Of a DNA stretch of 64,000 nucleotides, positions 59,901 through 64,000 are shown piece by piece. Source of the stretch: Bathymodiolus brooksi (lineage: Eukaryota; Mollusca; Bivalvia; Mytilida; Modiolidae). The DNA lies in assembly GCA_963680875.1 (NCBI GenBank), contig OY804585.1:45181414-45245413 (forward strand), written 5' to 3'. Below the pieces are notes generated by a model that made no database searches, was not told the origin of the DNA, and saw only the letters and a list, made by a program, of their open reading frames with translations. Numbering within the stretch: the stretch's first letter is position 1; each line of letters starts with the position of its first letter. Both the position numbers and the translations under genes were made by a program.

Positions 59901-60326
59901 CCAACTCATTCATAGCCAATGTCTGTAAATGAAAACCAGAAAATAAATAGATTCTCCTTCTCACTTTAGCGAGAGCTTTACAATTTGAAAATTTAACTAT
60001 TGAGATTGGAGAAATATCAGAATTCCCTGGGAACAGAAAGAGAATCTGTTCACCCTATGACCAAAAGTTGTTAATTTCTGTCATTTAATAATCGTCGAAA
60101 GGAACTTGCAGAAATTTAACCACTGTGGCGATTAAAAATATTATGATAATTTAATAATCCAGTTAAACAGGTTAAGAATAGGAGAATCCATTCTACAGCG
60201 GGGAGGTCAAGAATAAATTTGTATAATGTTTGCCAGCACTACTTGTGTTTTTATGTAAGCATATATAGTTTGTATATACATTGTGCAAAATATGTATGCA
60301 AATATAAGAATGAATTTTATACGAAC
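56968..60326. other. AT-rich intergenic region with a decayed triplicated repeat
   Basis: 57030-57500 has three diverged units of about 150 bp ('GGAATTCCCAT', 'GTAGGAG', 'GCATGxACAGCTTT') ending in GACCGACGGACGG. A 27-bp near-duplication containing TGATCACATGATGGG lies at 58114-58160. The remainder shows no coding exon, RNA gene or transposon ends that I can support. Confidence 0.5.
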
Positions 60327-61527
60327 CAGGGCTCCCACTACTTTCAAATTAGAGGGAGAAGCGACTTCTCTTTCAGAGAGCTCACACACAGCCTCACAGG
60401 GAGAAGTGGGGAGATTTCTGGGAGAAGTTAATTGCGATTAATCGAAACATTTTTTAGTGACGCCTCTGACGTTACCCTGCCCAAATTTAGTAAATAGTTA
60501 AAAAGCTGTCTGAACTGATTTGATCTGTGTTTTTTTTTATTCATAACTACCTTAAGGACATCTATTCAATGTCACATTTTTATTTCTGTCTACCTTGACT
60601 ATTGGAGTCTTACATACCAGTGATATTTATATAAATAACTCATATTTGTGTGACCTTCGGCAGAAGAATGATGTCTCTCTCAATTTGCTCAATGGTTCAA
60701 CTATATATAGGAGTACAGTGCAGTAGGGAATGAAAATATAGCACAAATGTAAATTGCCACTGAGAGTCAAAAAATTGAAGAAATTATAATAAAAGGCTGT
60801 AATTATTATTTGCCAGACCTCAAATCAGATTTGCAACAACCGAGGAAAGCTACTGTAGTTCAAAGTTAATTTTTTAATTGGATATGTGTTAACTTTTACA
60901 CATGTCAACAGTTCGGATAGATCGTAATATTAACCCGGTGTCGAGTATAAAATACCAATGCGGATGGATAAATATCTGAAGCCTCTACGTGCATTTCAAC
61001 GAATTTTGAATTGCAATCTTCGCATATATGAACATATTTGATATGTTAACTATGATTTTATGTCACAGAAATGAGAAAAAAATAAATCAAAAGTTCGTTT
61101 TGTTGAAAGTAGCTTCGGACAAAAAGTTTGGTCAACATTTCCCGTAGCACAGTACCGCATTGCGTCCCATTACCAAAATGGTGCCATTGTTGTTGTTTAC
61201 GAAAACAAATACAGATAGTTTTATTTTAAGCCGGGCATATATAAACAATAAACAAAACCTCTAATGAACGAAAGTAAAGTTTCTATAAACCATAATGGAT
61301 TACTTTCCAAGAAAATCACTTTCAAAATAATTAATAACAGATACGATAGATTTCAATAAACATGTGCACGGTATCGACATTTTCAATGGCAAGTGGAGAA
61401 AATACGCGCGCGGCAACATAGGGCGACTCTTCAAAATTACAAGGCGACTTGAACTTTGCTTTTGACCAACGAGAAAGCGAAGTCAACCTTCACAAGGCGA
61501 CTTCTTCGCCCTCCAACGTGAGCCCTG
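60327..61527. mobile_element. hAT-like element, copy B of the CAGGGCTCCCAC family
   Basis: The left end is CAGGGCTCCCACTACTTTCA and the right end is CAACGTGAGCCCTG. The flanks are CGAAC (60322-60326) and CGAAT (61528-61532), a 5-bp duplication with one mismatch. At 1,201 bp it is longer than copy A (45648-46466). Subterminal GAAGCGACTTCTC and GGCGACTTC repeats are shared. No transposase was recognised. Confidence 0.7.
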
Positions 61528-61600
61528 CGAATAGTAAGAGTCGAACGAATATTTCCACATGAATCACTTCAATATACATGTATAAACTACTGTTTGTCTT

Positions 61601-61606
61601 TTTATT
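61601..61606 (-). promoter_or_regulatory. Candidate polyadenylation signal (minus strand)
   Basis: AATAAA on the minus strand lies 73 bp after the stop codon of the minus-strand gene ending at 61680. Confidence 0.5.
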
Positions 61607-61679
61607 TGTCAGCAGCATCCAGGGTTGTCAGCAATATAAACATGCTTAAAAATCACAACAGTTAAGAATATAGCAAGAA

Positions 61680-62421
61680 TTAGGAAGTCCGTCTATTTAC
61701 AGGCCGTTTAATAGATTTGAATATCTGTCTAGCTAATTCTGTCATTAACAACTGATCTTCTGTTTTACCACAAGCTATACGTTCAAAGGCTGCATCAAGC
61801 TTAAAAAATAAAATAAATATTCCACAAATAAAAATTGTTTAAAATCATATCAAGGAAATTTAATAGATTGACAACTATAGACTAAATAATTTTTAATATT
61901 TATTCAATAATCGGCAGTATCTGAACTATGAAATAAAATAATGTGTAGAAATGACAAAGACAACAAGAGTGAGTGTGTGATTGTTGTTTAATGCCATGTG
62001 AGCAAGTTTTCAGGGAAACCATGGCAAGCACAAATTAAATTTTGATGAGGTTATGATTTTTATAGTGCTAGTTAGCTCATTGAAACAACCATCTGTGAGT
62101 AGACATGCCCTCTACTCTGATTTCCGAGCCCACCAGTCTTTCCTCTTACTCCATAATGCTGCATGGTTAGCAGAGATGGAGCAAATATCAATTTTATAGT
62201 CCTTAGTTTGACCCGACCAGAGGTTGAACCAACAATCTTCCACACTTGAGGTGAGAGCGCTGATCATTACACCATCAATGCGGTCTTGTATGAAGTAAAA
62301 GCCAAGTACTTTAATATGATGTAACAATAAAGGTCAAATCTTTTACCTTTGACATTTCCTTGATTTCTTTCACATCGTTTTCCTGTTCCTGGAATGTTAT
62401 TCTTTTAATTGACTTGAATTT
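61680..62421 (-). CDS. Last two coding exons of an unidentified protein
   Basis: On the minus strand, exon 62421-62347 (acceptor TTTGTAG, donor GTAAAAG) joins in phase 0 to exon 61799-61680 (acceptor TTTTTTAAG, stop TAA at 61680-61682). Together they encode 64 C-terminal residues: KFKSIKRITFQEQENDVKEI, then KEMSKLDAAFERIACGKTED, then QLLMTELARQIFKSI and a basic tail RPVNRRTS. The segment is strongly helical, charged and low in AT-driven residues, with consistent splice sites and a nearby AATAAA. An imperfect FKSIKR motif occurs near both ends. I do not recognise the family. Upstream exons are not visible to 64000. The intron carries a SINE (61975-62292). Confidence 0.6.
61975..62292 (-). mobile_element. 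tRNA-derived SINE in the intron of the minus-strand gene
   Basis: On the minus strand the head has an A-box-like TGGTGTAATGATCAGCGCTC and a B-box-like TTGGTTCAACCTC. The body, with TGAGCTAACTAGCACTATAA, matches the nested SINE at 54139-54454. It is more decayed than that copy. Confidence 0.75.
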
Positions 62422-62424
62422 CTA

Positions 62425-64000
62425 CAAAGACAATACAAATAGATATTGATTTAAAACATCATCTTTCAAAATCTACTTAGTAGTGCATAGCACACTGACA
62501 TCTGTTTACTTAGAATATCATCTTACTTGAGTGGGTGAGGATTGTACAAGGAAATCAATATGGTTATATACTGTAAAACCTGTCTAAACTGAATCCAGAA
62601 TATACCAAAATCCTGTATAAACCGAAGTTAAAGGGAAACTTTGCGATTTTTTACATGTTAGCTAAATATGTTCCTGGTGATATAAAATACATATTCACGA
62701 AGTTTTATTGACATATTTCCACAAATAACGAAGCAAATCGCAAATTTGTAATTTTAATTTCTAATTTTTCCATCAGGTTGTGACGCTTTAGCCTGATTGA
62801 AATTTAAATCTAATAACCGTTGGAAAATTAAATACTGAAGTGAACAGCTACGTACCTTTTTGACAAACAACTATTTTAAATGAACAAAATGTTTCATTCC
62901 CTTTATATTTACAACGGAAAAAGCGTTTTACAACAGTCACCTATATTCACTATATGTAGGATCCCTTTTACAATTATGTTCATTTTGTTTTACTGCTAAT
63001 GTGCTGAAAAATATAATGGATAATTTTGACAACGCGTAACTTGTGTATTGATCGGATTAATAAAATGGGAATTTGAATACACACTATTTGCTTTCCAAGA
63101 CGAGTTGGTAGATCGTTTATTATTTATTTTAGATAAAATATTTTTTAAAACATTAGAATAAATATAATGTTGAAATAACAGGAACAATTATAATTTAAAT
63201 TATGCTTTAGATGATAAACAAGTATATACCATCTTTGAAATTATAAGTTTTCATTATTAGAGGCACCAAATTGGCCTAACTATATATAGCTGTCTCATCA
63301 TAATTAATATGTATTCACAATTTTAACGATCGATGTTCATAAAAGATGTTTTAATTTTAATTAAAGAACTAAAAATTAAAGGTTAGGAGATCGGGTGGCA
63401 ACTGAGTTTACAAAGTTAGTGTTTAAAGAAAAAAAAACCTCTTTGCTCAGTGACCCCCAGAGGGCACAAAACCTAAATATATGATTTTTTTCAGCTCGGA
63501 ACACCGTAAGCAAACTTGACCTATAATTTTGATATCCACTGATATTCATTCAGACAGAGTTCGGAAGAGATCATGATCATGAGTGGTATAAACAGATGAA
63601 GAGCAGTCAAAATATACAGAGATTAGGCCACACCAAATTTACTTCTTGTTCTTCGGATTTTGTGCTAAAAACGTTGGAGCGAGCAAGTTATTTAAAAATG
63701 TTAATTTTTTTTCATTTTTTTGTTTGTTTGTCATTTTTGATGAGCGAAACGTAAAATATTATGCGGAAAATATATTTCTTATATTTTTCATGTATTTTCA
63801 GAAGCGAGAGACCATATTTTAATTTGAAATATTTTATTCTTCAATAAATTAAGGCAAATAATTCCTGAAATAAGAAGTGAAAGGTGGGATTTACTTATTT
63901 TTATTTTCATTCTGAAAACGACAGGTACATTCACACCGGTTCACTCAGCAGGGTACCTAATATTGCGTAATGAGTTTAGGTCCACACAGAAAGTCGCCAG
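62425..64000. other. AT-rich region to the window end, no exon recognised
   Basis: It contains a half mariner-type MITE near 62565-62640 (CTGTAAAACCTGTCTAAACT, CTGTATAAACCGAAG). No further exon of the minus-strand gene with paired splice sites could be supported. Confidence 0.45.

Noticed and set aside
62112..62327. 71-codon minus-strand frame
   Set aside because: It coincides with the SINE at 61975-62292 and is not coding.

Overview
This is eukaryotic nuclear DNA: AT-rich, with split genes (GT-AG introns), AATAAA signals and many transposon remnants. The repeats point to a mollusc, most likely a bivalve. They include tRNA-derived SINEs with a clear B-box, and long families that open with AGCTCACCTGG and are full of 'CAAGATGGCCGCC' segments; I know both types from bivalve genomes. 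The species cannot be named from the sequence alone.

Layout. 1-17233 is one uninterrupted 60-bp satellite (about 287 units) that continues beyond the left edge. It stops 47 bp before a coding exon at 17281, so it sits in the last-but-one intron of a plus-strand gene. The last two coding exons of that gene (17281-17490 and 18504-18981) encode an acidic/basic and then Arg-Ser-rich C-terminus, possibly the Paf1-complex subunit CTR9. 19030-22440 is intergenic, with minisatellites, a SINE and a long GCTCACCTGG repeat. 22440-27531 is a second, unrelated satellite with a 45-bp unit. 27532-37637 is intergenic and dominated by DNA transposons whose ends and target-site duplications (TSDs) can be read directly: an 8-bp-TSD hAT MITE, a Transib-like element with a nested TA-flanked MITE, and two elements with 5-bp TSDs, one still carrying a short transposase-like first exon.

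37640-51454 is a complete F-box gene, FBXO47, in nine coding exons. Spliced, it encodes 443 residues, against roughly 450 in the vertebrate protein, and the phases agree at every junction. Its introns hold several mobile elements, including a 2.4-kb hAT with a perfect 8-bp TSD. Two of its 5' splice sites lie in tandem repeats: a 36-bp unit in three copies at exon 4, and an 85-bp unit in six copies at exon 7.

51455-61600 holds the probable FBXO47 3' UTR and then repeat-rich DNA with nested SINEs. At 61680-62421 the last two coding exons of an unidentified minus-strand gene are visible; its upstream exons lie beyond the window or were not recognised.

No bacterial-type operon, CRISPR array, rRNA or functional tRNA was found. 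The long open frames inside the two satellites come from unit lengths divisible by three and are not genes. The unusual content is structural: two large satellites, one intronic and abutting an exon, with splice-site-like motifs recurring in tandem repeats across the window, plus several datable layers of nested transposons.
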